A stretch of 11,401 bases of DNA from positions 1 through 11,401 of the forward strand of contig ONPY01000077.1 in assembly GCA_900319835.1 (NCBI GenBank), in the 5' to 3' direction. Under the pieces are notes generated by a model that saw nothing but the letters and a program-made list of their open reading frames with translations, had not been told where the DNA came from and did not search any database. A program made the translations under genes and the position numbers. This DNA comes from an uncultured Eubacteriales bacterium. Lineage in GTDB: Bacteria > Bacillota_A > Clostridia > Oscillospirales > Oscillospiraceae. This document shows positions 1 through 6,160 of the stretch, piece after piece (within the stretch, counting starts at the first letter, position 1; every line of letters begins with the position of its first letter).

Positions 1-30
1 ATCCTGAGCCAGGATCAAACTCTCAATAAA
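1..30 (-). rRNA. 16S rRNA, 5' end only (partial)
   Basis: Read on the minus strand, this begins the small-subunit rRNA: AGAGTTTGATCCTGGCTCAG, the universally conserved 5' segment used as the 27F primer site, lies at bases 4-23. Only the extreme 5' end is present; the gene continues off the left edge. The exact mature 5' end, somewhere near bases 25-30, cannot be fixed by eye because it is made by RNase processing. Confidence 0.97.
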
Positions 31-216
31 TGGTATCTAAACATCCTCTCGGATGCCTAAATCTTATTGAAGCTTTCTAGCTCTCAAAAGAATTTTTATA
101 GTCATTTCTGACTTTTAAGAACCCTTTTCTTTGGTGCTTATTTTGCATAAGCTGTTCTTACATTGTTCAATTTTCAAGGTACATCCTTGCCCCGCCTCAT
201 CGGCGACAGCTTGGTT
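31..216 (-). promoter_or_regulatory. rRNA operon leader (transcribed spacer before 16S)
   Basis: This stretch separates the nearest rRNA promoter from 16S and has no coding potential. It holds nested inverted repeats: TAAGAAC/GTTCTTA (116-122 with 154-160) enclosing GCTTA/TAAGC (136-140 with 148-152), and a small CATCC/GGATG hairpin (42-46 with 51-55) close to the 16S end. On the minus strand, around 163-181, the text ACCTTGAAAATTGAACA resembles the boxA-like antitermination and processing element of Firmicute rrn leaders. The structure is visible; its role in antitermination and RNase III processing is inferred from rrn operons in general. Confidence 0.75.
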
Positions 217-245
217 ATTCTAGCACAGCGTTTCCATCTTGTCAA
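217..245 (-). promoter_or_regulatory. rRNA operon promoter P2 (sigma-A type)
   Basis: On the minus strand a perfect -35 TTGACA (240-245) is followed by a 17-base spacer and TAGAAT (217-222). TGC immediately precedes the -10, making it an extended -10. Just upstream, 246-290 is rich in A-tracts on the minus strand, as expected for an UP element contacted by the RNA polymerase alpha subunit. This would be the downstream one of two rrn promoters. Confidence 0.88.
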
Positions 246-325
246 CAACTTTTTCAAATTCTTTCGAATTTTTTCATCGCTGTTTTTCTCAATTGAAACT
301 CTCGGGAACTCCCGAGTGCTTGAGT

Positions 326-355
326 AATATAGCACTTTCAAACGCCATTTGTCAA
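326..355 (-). promoter_or_regulatory. rRNA operon promoter P1 (sigma-A type)
   Basis: A perfect TTGACA (350-355) is followed by an 18-base spacer and TATATT (326-331), with TGC before the -10. The context GTGCTA before the -10 closely matches P2. A-rich DNA on the minus strand at 356-385 would serve as an UP element. The tandem arrangement is usual for rrn operons. Confidence 0.82.
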
Positions 356-425
356 CACTTTTTTTGCGATTTTTTCATGTTTTTTTCCCGGCCCAAATCT
401 TGTGGTTTTGGTCGTCATTCCGCCC

Positions 426-465
426 CAAAATAAAGGGACGCTCCTTGTGAGAAGAGCGTCCCTTT
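426..465 (-). terminator. Intrinsic terminator of the zinc-ribbon gene
   Basis: A 12-bp perfect stem (432-443 with 454-465, AAAGGGACGCTC/GAGCGTCCCTTT) with a 10-base loop ends in TTTATTTT on the minus strand. It lies 29 bases past the stop codon of the gene at 495-1118 and separates it from the rRNA promoters. Confidence 0.9.
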
Positions 466-494
466 TAGGCAAGTTGGACAAGTCGTCGGATCTT

Positions 495-1118
495 CTATTT
501 GAAGATCTCCCCGATGTATGGCAGCTTCCGCTTGCGGCCGTTGACCACGTTGCTGATCCCCTGGAAAATCATATAGAGCCTTGCCAGCGTCACGATCCAG
601 CCGACGCCCAGCATGGACCCTGCGATATCGCCCAGAATGCCGGCCACAAAGAGGTTCAGACCCTGCTTTGCGTGGAAGGAGGCGAACGAATCGTCCTTGG
701 CAAAGAGCATGGGCACCAGAAAAAGTCCGCTGATATAAGACATCCCTGCCAGGAGTTTGCTCTGATCGGCACTTTGCACCGCGCTTTTCACGGTTTCTTT
801 GTATCTATTTGCGTCCGTGCTCCTGGAGGTATTCGTAAAATTTCTGGCCTGCTCCTCCTTCGCCTTCTGGCGCTGGGCGTACTCAGTCTCAGCCCATTTG
901 CGGTTGTTCTCCTGCTGCCGTTTCCGCTGCTCGTCCAGCTGCTGGCGGAGAAAATCACTGTCAAACTGTCTGTACTTGTGCCCTTTCCCCGAGGATGCAG
1001 GGGCCTGCGCCGTTGCCTGCGCCGTACCCTGCTGTTTGGCCACTTCATCGTAGCCGCAGGCGAGGCACTTGGTCTGTCCGTCGGGAATATAGGCGCCGCA
1101 GGATGTGCAGTAACCCAT
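495..1118 (-). CDS. Zinc-ribbon membrane protein with DUF4870/Tic20-like C-terminus
   Basis: This is a 207-aa protein of unknown function. It opens with a zinc ribbon (C4, C7, C18, C21 in CTSCGAY and CLACGYD). A Q/A/S-rich linker follows, then a highly charged, probably coiled-coil region (~55-95), and a C-terminal membrane part (~122-207). The membrane part contains FASFHAKQGLNLF and ends near LPYIGEIF, the pattern of the DUF4870/Tic20-like small membrane domain. An in-frame ATG 15 bases further upstream overlaps the Shine-Dalgarno GGAGGG, so I start at the second Met, seven bases after that site. It has its own promoter and terminator, so it is probably monocistronic. A role in membrane or envelope stress sensing would be speculation. 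Confidence 0.85.
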   Translation of the reverse strand: MGYCTSCGAYIPDGQTKCLACGYDEVAKQQGTAQATAQAPASSGKGHKYRQFDSDFLRQQLDEQRKRQQENNRKWAETEYAQRQKAKEEQARNFTNTSRSTDANRYKETVKSAVQSADQSKLLAGMSYISGLFLVPMLFAKDDSFASFHAKQGLNLFVAGILGDIAGSMLGVGWIVTLARLYMIFQGISNVVNGRKRKLPYIGEIFK

Positions 1119-1150
1119 CGTTGTTCCCTCCATTCGATTGGAATATCTGC

Positions 1151-1179
1151 ATTATACGGCATGTTTGTGAACAATTCAA
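1151..1179 (-). promoter_or_regulatory. Promoter of the zinc-ribbon gene
   Basis: On the minus strand TTGAAT (1174-1179, four of six consensus bases) lies 17 bases before a perfect TATAAT (1151-1156). The predicted transcript has a 5' UTR of about 25-30 bases. The -35 overlaps the base of the hairpin that follows sleB. Confidence 0.75.
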
Positions 1180-1210
1180 CATCCTTTCCGCAAAAGCGGA
1201 GAGGATGTTG
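1177..1210 (-). terminator. Hairpin downstream of sleB, probable terminator
   Basis: Arms 1177-1191 and 1196-1210 pair over 15 positions (CAACATCCT...AGGATGTTG, one T-G wobble) with a four-base loop. It begins 14 bases after the sleB stop. On the minus strand the following bases are AATTGTT, a poor U-tract, so termination may be leaky. Confidence 0.6.
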
Positions 1211-1224
1211 ACAAATTCTTCTTT

Positions 1225-1905
1225 TCAGGCGCAGAAGCGGTGCTTGCCGATATTGACGATCAGGGGTCTTGACCAGATCCACTTGCTGGTGGCGGTGGCA
1301 GGATTGAAATAGTAAATGGCGCCGTAGCTGGGATCCCAGCCGTTCACGGCGTCCCGGGCCGCGCGGTAGGCGCTCTCGGCCACGGGCTCGTTGAACTGCC
1401 CGTCGTCCAGGCACGAGAAGGCGCCGGGCTGATAGATGACGCCGGAGACGGAGTTGGGAAAGGAGGGGTGCTCCACACGGTTGAGCACCACCGCGCCCAC
1501 AGCCACCTGTCCCTCATAGGGCTCGCCCCGAGCCTCGGCGGAGATGAGCCGTGCAAGCAGATCCAGATCGCCGTCTCTGCCGCCTCCCCCGCCGCCGTTG
1601 TTTCCCGTGGGTGTCATGCCCAGGGCCGCAAGGGTCAGATTCCCCACCTGGCCGTCCACCTGCAGGCCGTTCTTTTTCTGGAACCAGCGCACCGCCTTCT
1701 CCGTCTGGCTGCCGTAGACCCCGTCCACACTGCCGCTGTAATAGCCCCAGTTTTTGAGTCTTGTCTGGATCTCCGAAACAGTCGGCCCGCTTGAGCCCTT
1801 CTTATATAAATCTGCCGACGCGTGCTGGGCCAGGGCGATGATGAAGATGTTCACCGCAAAGATAACCGCCAGTGTCAGCACCAGGATCTTTTTCTCTCTG
1901 CTCAT
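1225..1905 (-). CDS. sleB: Spore cortex-lytic enzyme, SleB family
   Basis: The 226-aa protein has an N-terminal hydrophobic signal/anchor (~7-28), a peptidoglycan-binding type 1 repeat domain (~38-95: VSEIQTRLKNWGYYSG, DGVYGSQTEKAVRWFQ), a glycine-rich hinge (101-110), and a C-terminal Hydrolase_2 (SleB/CwlJ) domain (~113-226). The motif SAEARGEPYEGQVAVGAVVL carries the presumed catalytic glutamate (E124), and GAIYYFNPATATSKWIWSR is a family hallmark. In the family this is a lytic transglycosylase that degrades muramic-delta-lactam cortex peptidoglycan during germination. A longer frame is open upstream to 1977, but Met at 1905 directly follows GGGGGTATTTCT and begins a proper signal sequence. 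It lies downstream of thrS on the same strand, with a strong hairpin between them. No convincing sigma-G promoter was seen. Confidence 0.92.
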   Translation of the reverse strand: MSREKKILVLTLAVIFAVNIFIIALAQHASADLYKKGSSGPTVSEIQTRLKNWGYYSGSVDGVYGSQTEKAVRWFQKKNGLQVDGQVGNLTLAALGMTPTGNNGGGGGGRDGDLDLLARLISAEARGEPYEGQVAVGAVVLNRVEHPSFPNSVSGVIYQPGAFSCLDDGQFNEPVAESAYRAARDAVNGWDPSYGAIYYFNPATATSKWIWSRPLIVNIGKHRFCA

Positions 1906-1912
1906 AGAAATA

Positions 1913-1944
1913 CCCCCACAGACCTTTTGGTTAGTCTGTGGGGG
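1913..1944 (-). promoter_or_regulatory. Hairpin sequestering the sleB ribosome binding site
   Basis: Arms 1913-1923 and 1934-1944 form an 11-bp perfect stem (CCCCCACAGAC/GTCTGTGGGGG) with a 10-base loop, between the thrS stop and the sleB start. The 3' arm on the minus strand ends in GGGGG, the only Shine-Dalgarno-like sequence before the sleB ATG. After the stem comes TATTTCT rather than a U-run, so it is a poor terminator and a plausible translation block on transcripts reading through from thrS. This function is inferred. Confidence 0.6.
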
Positions 1945-1977
1945 CAGTTCGCTTTCATGTGTGGAAAAGTCTGTCAA

Positions 1978-3738
1978 TCAGCTGCGATTCTTGATCTCGT
2001 CCAGGATCTTGGCGGAGAAGTCCTCCAGGCTCATGGCGCCCAGATCCTCGCCGGTGCGGGTGCGGACAGCGACCATGCCGCTCTCGGCCTCGCGGTCGCC
2101 CACCACGAGCATGTAGGGCAGCTTCTGCATCTGCGCCTCGCGGATCTTGTAGCCGATCTTCTCATTGCGCAGGTCGGTCTCCACGCGCACCCCCTGCTCG
2201 CTGAGCTTGGCGGCCACGCTCTTGGCGTAGTCGGCGGCGCGGTCAGTGATGGGCATGACCTTGACCTGCACGGGGCTGAGCCACACGGGGAAGGCTCCGG
2301 CATAGTGCTCGGTGATGATGCCGATGAAGCGCTCGATGGAGCCAAAGACCACGCGGTGGATCATGACGGGGACATGGTCCTCACCGTCGGCGCCGACATA
2401 GGTGAGATTGAAGCGGCCGGGAAGCTGGTAGTCCAGCTGGATGGTGCCGCACTGCCAGGTGCGCCCCAGGGAGTCCTGGAGATGGAAGTCCAGCTTCGGG
2501 CCGTAGAAGGCGCCGTCGCCCGGGTTGATGGTGTACTCCTTACCGATGCTGGTGATGGCGTCGGCCAGGGCGGCCGTGGCGATGTCCCAGTCCTCCACGG
2601 AGCCGATGTGGTCCTCGGGCATGGTGGACAGCTCGATCTTGTAGGGCAGGCCGAAGAGCTGGTAGACCTCGTCAAAGAGCTGGGCGATGCGGATGACCTC
2701 GTCCTTGATCTGTTCCTTGGCAAGCAGGATGTGGGCGTCGTCCTGGGTGAAGGCGCGGACGCGGAACATGCCGTGCAGGGCGCCGGAGAGCTCGTGACGG
2801 TGGACGTTGCCCAGCTCCGCGCAGCGCATGGGCAGGTCACGGTAGGAGTGCGGCTCCAGATCGTAGACCAGGATGGTGCCGGGGCAGTTCATGGGCTTGA
2901 TGGCAAAATCCTCACCGTCGATAACGGTGGTGTACATGTTGTCCTTGTAGTGATCCCAGTGGCCGGAGGTCTCCCACAGGGTGCGGCGCATGATCTGGGG
3001 GGTGCTGATCTCCACATAGTCCCACTTTTTGTGGACCTGACGCCAGTAGTCGATCAGGGTGTTGCGCAGGACCATGCCGTTGGGCAGGTAGAAGGGGAAG
3101 CCGGGGGCCTCATCCCGGAAGGCGAAGAGGCCGAGTTCTCTGCCCAGCTTGCGGTGGTCGCGCTTCTTGGCCTCTTCCAGCTTGACCAGGTACTCATCCA
3201 GCTCCTGCTGGCTGCGGAAGGCCACGCCGTTGATGCGGGTGAGCATCTTGTTGCTGCTGTCGTCCTTCCAGTAGGCGCCGGACTGCTGGGTGACCTTGAA
3301 GGCCTTCAGGGCTTTGGTGTAGCAGATGTGGGGTCCGAGGCACATGTCCACGTACTCGCCCTGCTGGAAGAAGCTGAACTCGGTCTCGTCGGCCAGATCG
3401 TCCATGTGCTCCACCTTGTAGCTTGCGCCGCGCTCGGCCATAAACCGCTTGGCCTCCTCGCGCGGGAGGGTGAAGACCTTAAAGGGCAGGTTCTCCTTGG
3501 TGATCTTCTTCATTTCCTTCTCGATGGCCTCGAGATCCTCGTTGGTCAGCTTGGTCTCGCCCAGGTCGACGTCGTAGTAGAAGCCGTTCTGGGTGGCGGG
3601 GCCGAAGGCAAACTGTGCCTCCGGGAACAGGCGCTTGATGGCCTGGGCCATGATGTGGGCCGCGGAGTGGCGCAGAACGTGCAGTTCTTCCTCTTCCGGG
3701 CACTCGGCCACATGACCGTCCTTGTAGATGATTTTCAT
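1978..3738 (-). CDS. thrS: Threonyl-tRNA synthetase, lacking the TGS domain
   Basis: The 586-aa enzyme charges tRNA-Thr in the cytoplasm. An N-terminal editing domain carries HSAAH (H24, H28) and CLGPH (C133, H137). The class II catalytic core (~200-480) has motif 2 around ELGNVHRHELSGALHGMFRV and motif 3 at HRVVFGSIERFIG, with zinc ligands C285, H336 and H461. The anticodon-binding domain occupies ~485-586. In E. coli ThrRS (642 aa) the editing HxxxH begins at residue 73; here it begins at 24, so about 49 residues, equal to the TGS domain, are absent. The start Met follows GGAGG by eight bases. An upstream in-frame Met at 3840 is excluded because it would lie inside the T-box leader. Regulation is by the T-box. 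Confidence 0.97.
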   Translation of the reverse strand: MKIIYKDGHVAECPEEEELHVLRHSAAHIMAQAIKRLFPEAQFAFGPATQNGFYYDVDLGETKLTNEDLEAIEKEMKKITKENLPFKVFTLPREEAKRFMAERGASYKVEHMDDLADETEFSFFQQGEYVDMCLGPHICYTKALKAFKVTQQSGAYWKDDSSNKMLTRINGVAFRSQQELDEYLVKLEEAKKRDHRKLGRELGLFAFRDEAPGFPFYLPNGMVLRNTLIDYWRQVHKKWDYVEISTPQIMRRTLWETSGHWDHYKDNMYTTVIDGEDFAIKPMNCPGTILVYDLEPHSYRDLPMRCAELGNVHRHELSGALHGMFRVRAFTQDDAHILLAKEQIKDEVIRIAQLFDEVYQLFGLPYKIELSTMPEDHIGSVEDWDIATAALADAITSIGKEYTINPGDGAFYGPKLDFHLQDSLGRTWQCGTIQLDYQLPGRFNLTYVGADGEDHVPVMIHRVVFGSIERFIGIITEHYAGAFPVWLSPVQVKVMPITDRAADYAKSVAAKLSEQGVRVETDLRNEKIGYKIREAQMQKLPYMLVVGDREAESGMVAVRTRTGEDLGAMSLEDFSAKILDEIKNRS

Positions 3739-3770
3739 GGTTCTATCCTCCAATATTATTATTATTAACA

Positions 3771-3809
3771 AATCAAAAATGCACCCTCGGCCTTTCGGCC
3801 AAGGGTGCA
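3771..3809 (-). terminator. T-box-controlled transcription terminator before thrS
   Basis: TGCACCC...GGGTGCA arms (3780-3809, GAAA loop, one mismatch region near the middle) are followed on the minus strand by TTTTTGATTTG. The 5' arm (TGCACCCTTGG) can instead pair with CCAAGG and GTGCA of the T-box sequence just upstream, giving the mutually exclusive antiterminator. This is the off state when tRNA-Thr is charged. Confidence 0.92.
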
Positions 3810-3993
3810 TGGGTTGCACGGTTCCACCTTGGAATTTCACTCATTTTAGTCCGTAACGGGGACACACGGGGCGGCATTTCCTCCGCCCGGCTCGGAAGCG
3901 GTGCCCTGATCCGTCGCCGCGGGGCAGCTTGCAGCCTGGACTGCCCTCTCTGGTCGCACGTTCGGATCGGCTTCTCCGTCATTGCCTTTGACT
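3771..3993 (-). promoter_or_regulatory. T-box riboswitch, threonine, upstream of thrS
   Basis: The signature T-box sequence AAGGTGGAACCGTGC lies at 3816-3830; its UGGA bulge would pair with UCCA, the end of a tRNA with discriminator U. Stem I can be traced. Its base helix is CGG(AG)AAG with CTTCCG (3893-3898). A middle helix pairs 3963-3968 with 3908-3913, and a distal helix pairs 3941-3946 with 3922-3927. The unpaired 3' side just above the base helix contains ACC (3900-3902), a threonine codon followed by a purine, placed where the specifier should be. Uncharged tRNA-Thr should stabilise the antiterminator and switch thrS on. Confidence 0.93.
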
Positions 3994-3999
3994 TATAGC

Positions 4000-4028
4000 A
4001 TCATAGCACCGCAAAAAGTGCCTGTCAA
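4000..4028 (-). promoter_or_regulatory. Promoter of the thrS T-box transcript
   Basis: A perfect TTGACA (4023-4028), 17-base spacer and TATGAT (4000-4005) with TGC before the -10. It starts only seven bases past the stop of the upstream acetyltransferase gene. Initiation would be near 3993, giving a leader of about 255 bases. Confidence 0.9.
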
Positions 4029-4035
4029 TTGTTTT

Positions 4036-4518
4036 TTACAGGTCGAGCTTCATAAAAATGGTGCTCTCCACGGGACTGTCGTTGTAGCAGGGGATCTCCT
4101 GAAAGCCGTATTTGTGATAGAGCGCGATGGCAGCCGTGAGCTGCGGCAGGGTGTCGAGCAGCATGGCCCGGTAGCCGATCCCGCGCGCGTCCGCGAGCAC
4201 CCGCTCCAGCAGCAGGCGGCTCAGTCCCCGGCCGCGGAAGGCCGGGCGGACATACATCCGCTTGAGCTCACAGTTTTCCGCGTCGAGTCTCCGCAGCCCC
4301 ACGCAGCCCAGCACCGTGTTCCCGTCCAGGGCGATGTACAGCCGCCCGTCCGGCAGGCCGTACTTATGCTCCAGATGCTTGAGCTCATCGTCATAGTTCT
4401 GGATGGCGAGATACTGCTGAAAGGTCGGGTCCGTCTCCACCAGCATCTGGGTGTACTCCCCGAACAGCTCCCCGATCTCTTTCTGATAGGAATAGGCGGG
4501 CTTGAGTTCCACGGCCAT
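4036..4518 (-). CDS. GNAT-family N-acetyltransferase
   Basis: The 160-aa protein has the GNAT fold. ELKRMYVRPAFRGRGLSRLL (~84-103) is the beta4-alpha3 acetyl-CoA pyrophosphate-binding motif A, although the usual final G/A of RxxGxG/A is S100 here. ALYHKYGFQEIPCYNDSP (~132-149) is the typical C-terminal motif B with the Y-x-K-x-GF signature. The substrate cannot be told from sequence; small-molecule or protein N-termini are both possible. The start Met follows GGGAGGG by six bases, so the open frame extending upstream to 4650 is not used. It has a divergent promoter shared in space with the MFS gene and shows no terminator before the thrS promoter. Confidence 0.88.
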   Translation of the reverse strand: MAVELKPAYSYQKEIGELFGEYTQMLVETDPTFQQYLAIQNYDDELKHLEHKYGLPDGRLYIALDGNTVLGCVGLRRLDAENCELKRMYVRPAFRGRGLSRLLLERVLADARGIGYRAMLLDTLPQLTAAIALYHKYGFQEIPCYNDSPVESTIFMKLDL

Positions 4519-4541
4519 GTCGATCCCTCCCGTTTTTCTCG

Positions 4542-4570
4542 ATGATAGCACGGTTCTCTTTTCCCTGCAA
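4542..4570 (-). promoter_or_regulatory. Promoter of the GNAT gene
   Basis: On the minus strand TATCAT (4542-4547) is preceded by TGC (extended -10), and 17 bases upstream is TTGCAG (4565-4570), a weak -35 with three consensus bases. The start site would be near 4535, giving a very short leader containing GGGAGGG. Confidence 0.65.
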
Positions 4571-4604
4571 GCACGGATTCTTCTCCGCGAAGTCAAATAG
4601 CCTC

Positions 4605-4633
4605 TGGTCAAAACCGGGCCGTGGCGATATAAT
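4605..4633 (+). promoter_or_regulatory. Promoter of the MFS transporter gene
   Basis: TGGTCA (4605-4610, four of six), 17-base spacer and a perfect TATAAT (4628-4633). It points away from the GNAT promoter; the -35 boxes are 34 bases apart, leaving room for one shared operator, although no clear palindrome was seen there. Confidence 0.7.
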
Positions 4634-4665
4634 GGCCCTCGCAAATACAATCTTTGAGGTGCTCC

Positions 4666-5829
4666 ATGTTCTCTCTCCTGCTCGCCATCATCTATCTGTC
4701 GTTTATCAGTCTCGGCCTGCCGGACTCTCTGCTGGGCTCCGCCTGGCCGGTCATGCGCGTACAGCTTGCAGCGCCCCTGTCTTTTGCCGGGGTGATCTCC
4801 ATGATTATCGCCGCGGGCACCATCGTCTCCAGCCTCCTGTCCGAGCGGCTGACGCGCCGGCTGGGCACGGGCCTCGTGACCGCGGGCAGCGTCGCGCTCA
4901 CGGCGGCGGCGCTTTTCGGCTTTTCCGTCTCGCCCTCGCTTTCAGCGCTCTGCCTGTGTGCGATTCCCTACGGTCTCGGCGCAGGGGCCATCGACGCCGC
5001 GCTCAACAACTATGTCGCCCTGCATTACAGCTCGCGCCACATGAGCTGGCTGCACTGCTTCTGGGGTGTGGGGGCCTCCATCAGTCCGTACATCATGGCC
5101 GCCGCCCTGACCCGCACCGGCCAGTGGCAGCTGGGCTACCGCGCAGTCTCGCTGATTCAGATCGCACTGACGGCGCTGCTCTTTCTCTCCCTGCCCCTCT
5201 GGCGTAAAACCGCCGCCGGGACCTCCGCCGAGGAGGACGTCCCTCTTCTGGGGCCGCGCGGCGCGGTGCGCATTCCCGGGGTGCCGTTTATTCTGCTGGC
5301 CTTCTTTGCCTACTGCGGGGCGGAGACCACCGCCGGGCTCTGGGCCAGCAGCTATCTGGCGGGCGCGCGCGGCGTGGCGCCGGAGACCGCGGCGGGCTTT
5401 GCCTCTCTCTTTTATCTCGGCATCACCTTCGGCCGTTTTCTCAACGGCTTTGTCGCAGACCGCCTGGGCGACCAGCGCATGATCCGCATCGGCGCGCTGG
5501 TCATGGGCGCGGGGGCGCTGCTGATCCTGCTGCCGGTGCCGTCGCCTTTTCCCGCACTGGCGGGCCTTCTGATCTTCGGGCTGGGCTGCGCACCGGTCTA
5601 TCCCTCCATCATCCATGCCACCCCGGCAAACTTTGGCGCGGAGAACTCGCAAGCCGTCATCGGCGTGCAGATGGCCTCGGCCTATGTGGGCACTACCTTC
5701 ATGCCGCCGCTCTTCGGGCTGCTGGCAAACGCGATCTCTCTGCGGCTCTTTCCGCTGTTTCTCGCGGCTCTGCTCGCGCTGCTGGTCGGCATGACGGAAA
5801 AGCTCAACCGGCTGAAGATGAAGGAATAG
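4666..5829 (+). CDS. MFS transporter (FHS/sugar-permease-like)
   Basis: This 387-aa integral membrane protein has about 12 hydrophobic segments in two halves, separated by a polar loop at ~180-203 (KTAAGTSAEEDVPLLGPRG). The GLGAGAIDAALNNYVALH segment (~103-120) followed by WLHCFWGVGA (128-137) resembles the fucose:proton symporter (FHS) branch and related permeases. GRFLNGFVADRLGDQR (256-271) is the MFS loop motif repeated in the second half. D110, N114 and E220 are polar residues inside membrane segments and candidates for proton or substrate coupling. The substrate is unknown. The ATG at 4666 follows GAGG by six bases; a TTG at 4654 is in frame but lacks a ribosome site. It is a single gene with its own promoter and terminator. 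Confidence 0.88.
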   Translation: MFSLLLAIIYLSFISLGLPDSLLGSAWPVMRVQLAAPLSFAGVISMIIAAGTIVSSLLSERLTRRLGTGLVTAGSVALTAAALFGFSVSPSLSALCLCAIPYGLGAGAIDAALNNYVALHYSSRHMSWLHCFWGVGASISPYIMAAALTRTGQWQLGYRAVSLIQIALTALLFLSLPLWRKTAAGTSAEEDVPLLGPRGAVRIPGVPFILLAFFAYCGAETTAGLWASSYLAGARGVAPETAAGFASLFYLGITFGRFLNGFVADRLGDQRMIRIGALVMGAGALLILLPVPSPFPALAGLLIFGLGCAPVYPSIIHATPANFGAENSQAVIGVQMASAYVGTTFMPPLFGLLANAISLRLFPLFLAALLALLVGMTEKLNRLKMKE

Positions 5830-5854
5830 TTCTTTACTCCTGTCTTAAAAGTTC

Positions 5855-5886
5855 AGGGCCGCTCTGTCGAGCGGCCCTCTTTCTTT
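5855..5886 (+). terminator. Intrinsic terminator of the MFS gene
   Basis: A perfect 10-bp stem AGGGCCGCTC/GAGCGGCCCT (5855-5864 with 5869-5878) with a TGTC loop, followed by CTTTCTTT. It begins 25 bases past the stop codon. Confidence 0.93.
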
Positions 5887-5889
5887 CAC

Positions 5890-5922
5890 AAAATCGGAGT
5901 CCAGCGCAGCGGGTCCGATTTT
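5890..5922. repeat. Hairpin 1 of the gene-free array
   Basis: Inverted repeat AAAATCGGA/TCCGATTTT (5890-5898 with 5914-5922) with a 15-base GC-rich loop. The T-run on the 3' arm makes it terminator-like in either direction. It does not belong to any gene I can see, since the MFS terminator is just before it. Confidence 0.7.
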
Positions 5923-5950
5923 GAAAGGAGGAGACACGGAGCACAGAAGA

Positions 5951-5984
5951 GGAAAAGGCAACCGCTTTCGCGATTGCCTTTTCC
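5951..5984. repeat. Hairpin 2 of the gene-free array (GGAAAAGGC type)
   Basis: Inverted repeat GGAAAAGGCAA/TTGCCTTTTCC (5951-5961 with 5974-5984), extended after one mismatch by CGC/GCG around a TTTC loop. The core differs by one base from that of the tRNA terminator at 6119-6160, and like that terminator it lies after a tRNA 3' end on the minus strand. Confidence 0.75.
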
Positions 5985-6009
5985 GAGCCGTGCGGAGTGA
6001 TCTCCGACG

Positions 6010-6031
6010 TGGAGCAGGGTACGGGAGTCGA
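6010..6031 (-). pseudogene. Truncated tRNA-Gly 3' end copy
   Basis: These 22 bases are identical to 6158-6179, the CCA end, acceptor 3' strand and part of the T-arm of the intact tRNA-Gly, in the same orientation and 148 bases away. The match stops within the T-loop: the copy has GGTCGACT where the gene has GGTTCGACT, and no D-arm or anticodon arm can be recognised further along. It could be the remnant of a tandem tRNA duplication or an attachment-site scar left by an element that integrates at tRNA 3' ends. Confidence 0.85.
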
Positions 6032-6086
6032 CCTCCGCTGCGGCGGAGGCCGGGTCGCGGGGAAAACGTGCCACCGGCACGTTTTC
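6032..6086. repeat. Two further hairpins of the gene-free array
   Basis: CCTCCGC/GCGGAGG (6032-6038 with 6043-6049) is a 7-bp stem directly joined to the truncated tRNA end. GAAAACGTGCC/GGCACGTTTTC (6062-6072 with 6076-6086) is a perfect 11-bp stem with a three-base loop and a T-run, terminator-like on either strand. Beyond them, GTTCGACTCCC at 6100-6110 repeats the tRNA T-arm sequence but in the opposite orientation. No open frame with a ribosome site is associated. Confidence 0.7.
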
Positions 6087-6118
6087 TAACACCGCTCCCG
6101 TTCGACTCCCACTCTATG

Positions 6119-6160
6119 CCAAAAGGAAAAGCCGCCCGGATGGGCGGCTTTTCCTTTTGG
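6119..6160 (-). terminator. Terminator of tRNA-Gly, sharing the CCA end
   Basis: A perfect 19-bp stem (6119-6137 with 6142-6160) with a four-base loop; the 3' arm on the minus strand is GGGCGGCTTTTCCTTTTGG. The first three paired bases (6158-6160) are the encoded CCA of the tRNA, so tRNA and terminator overlap. The U-rich stretch is inside the stem, which also makes it workable in the plus direction. Confidence 0.85.

Noticed and set aside
239..433. Short open frame across the rRNA promoters
   Set aside because: Overlaps both rrn promoters and UP-like A/T tracts, with no ribosome site.
1945..1985. Possible sigma-G promoter for sleB (CATGAAA after the thrS stop)
   Set aside because: The -10 is fair, but no GHATR-like -35 is present at 17-18 bases, so it is not listed.
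1822..3768. Long open frame on the plus strand opposite thrS (648 codons)
   Set aside because: It is the antisense of a clear ThrRS gene, rich in Val, Gly, Ala, Leu and His as expected from GC-rich codon bias, with no ribosome site or family motif.
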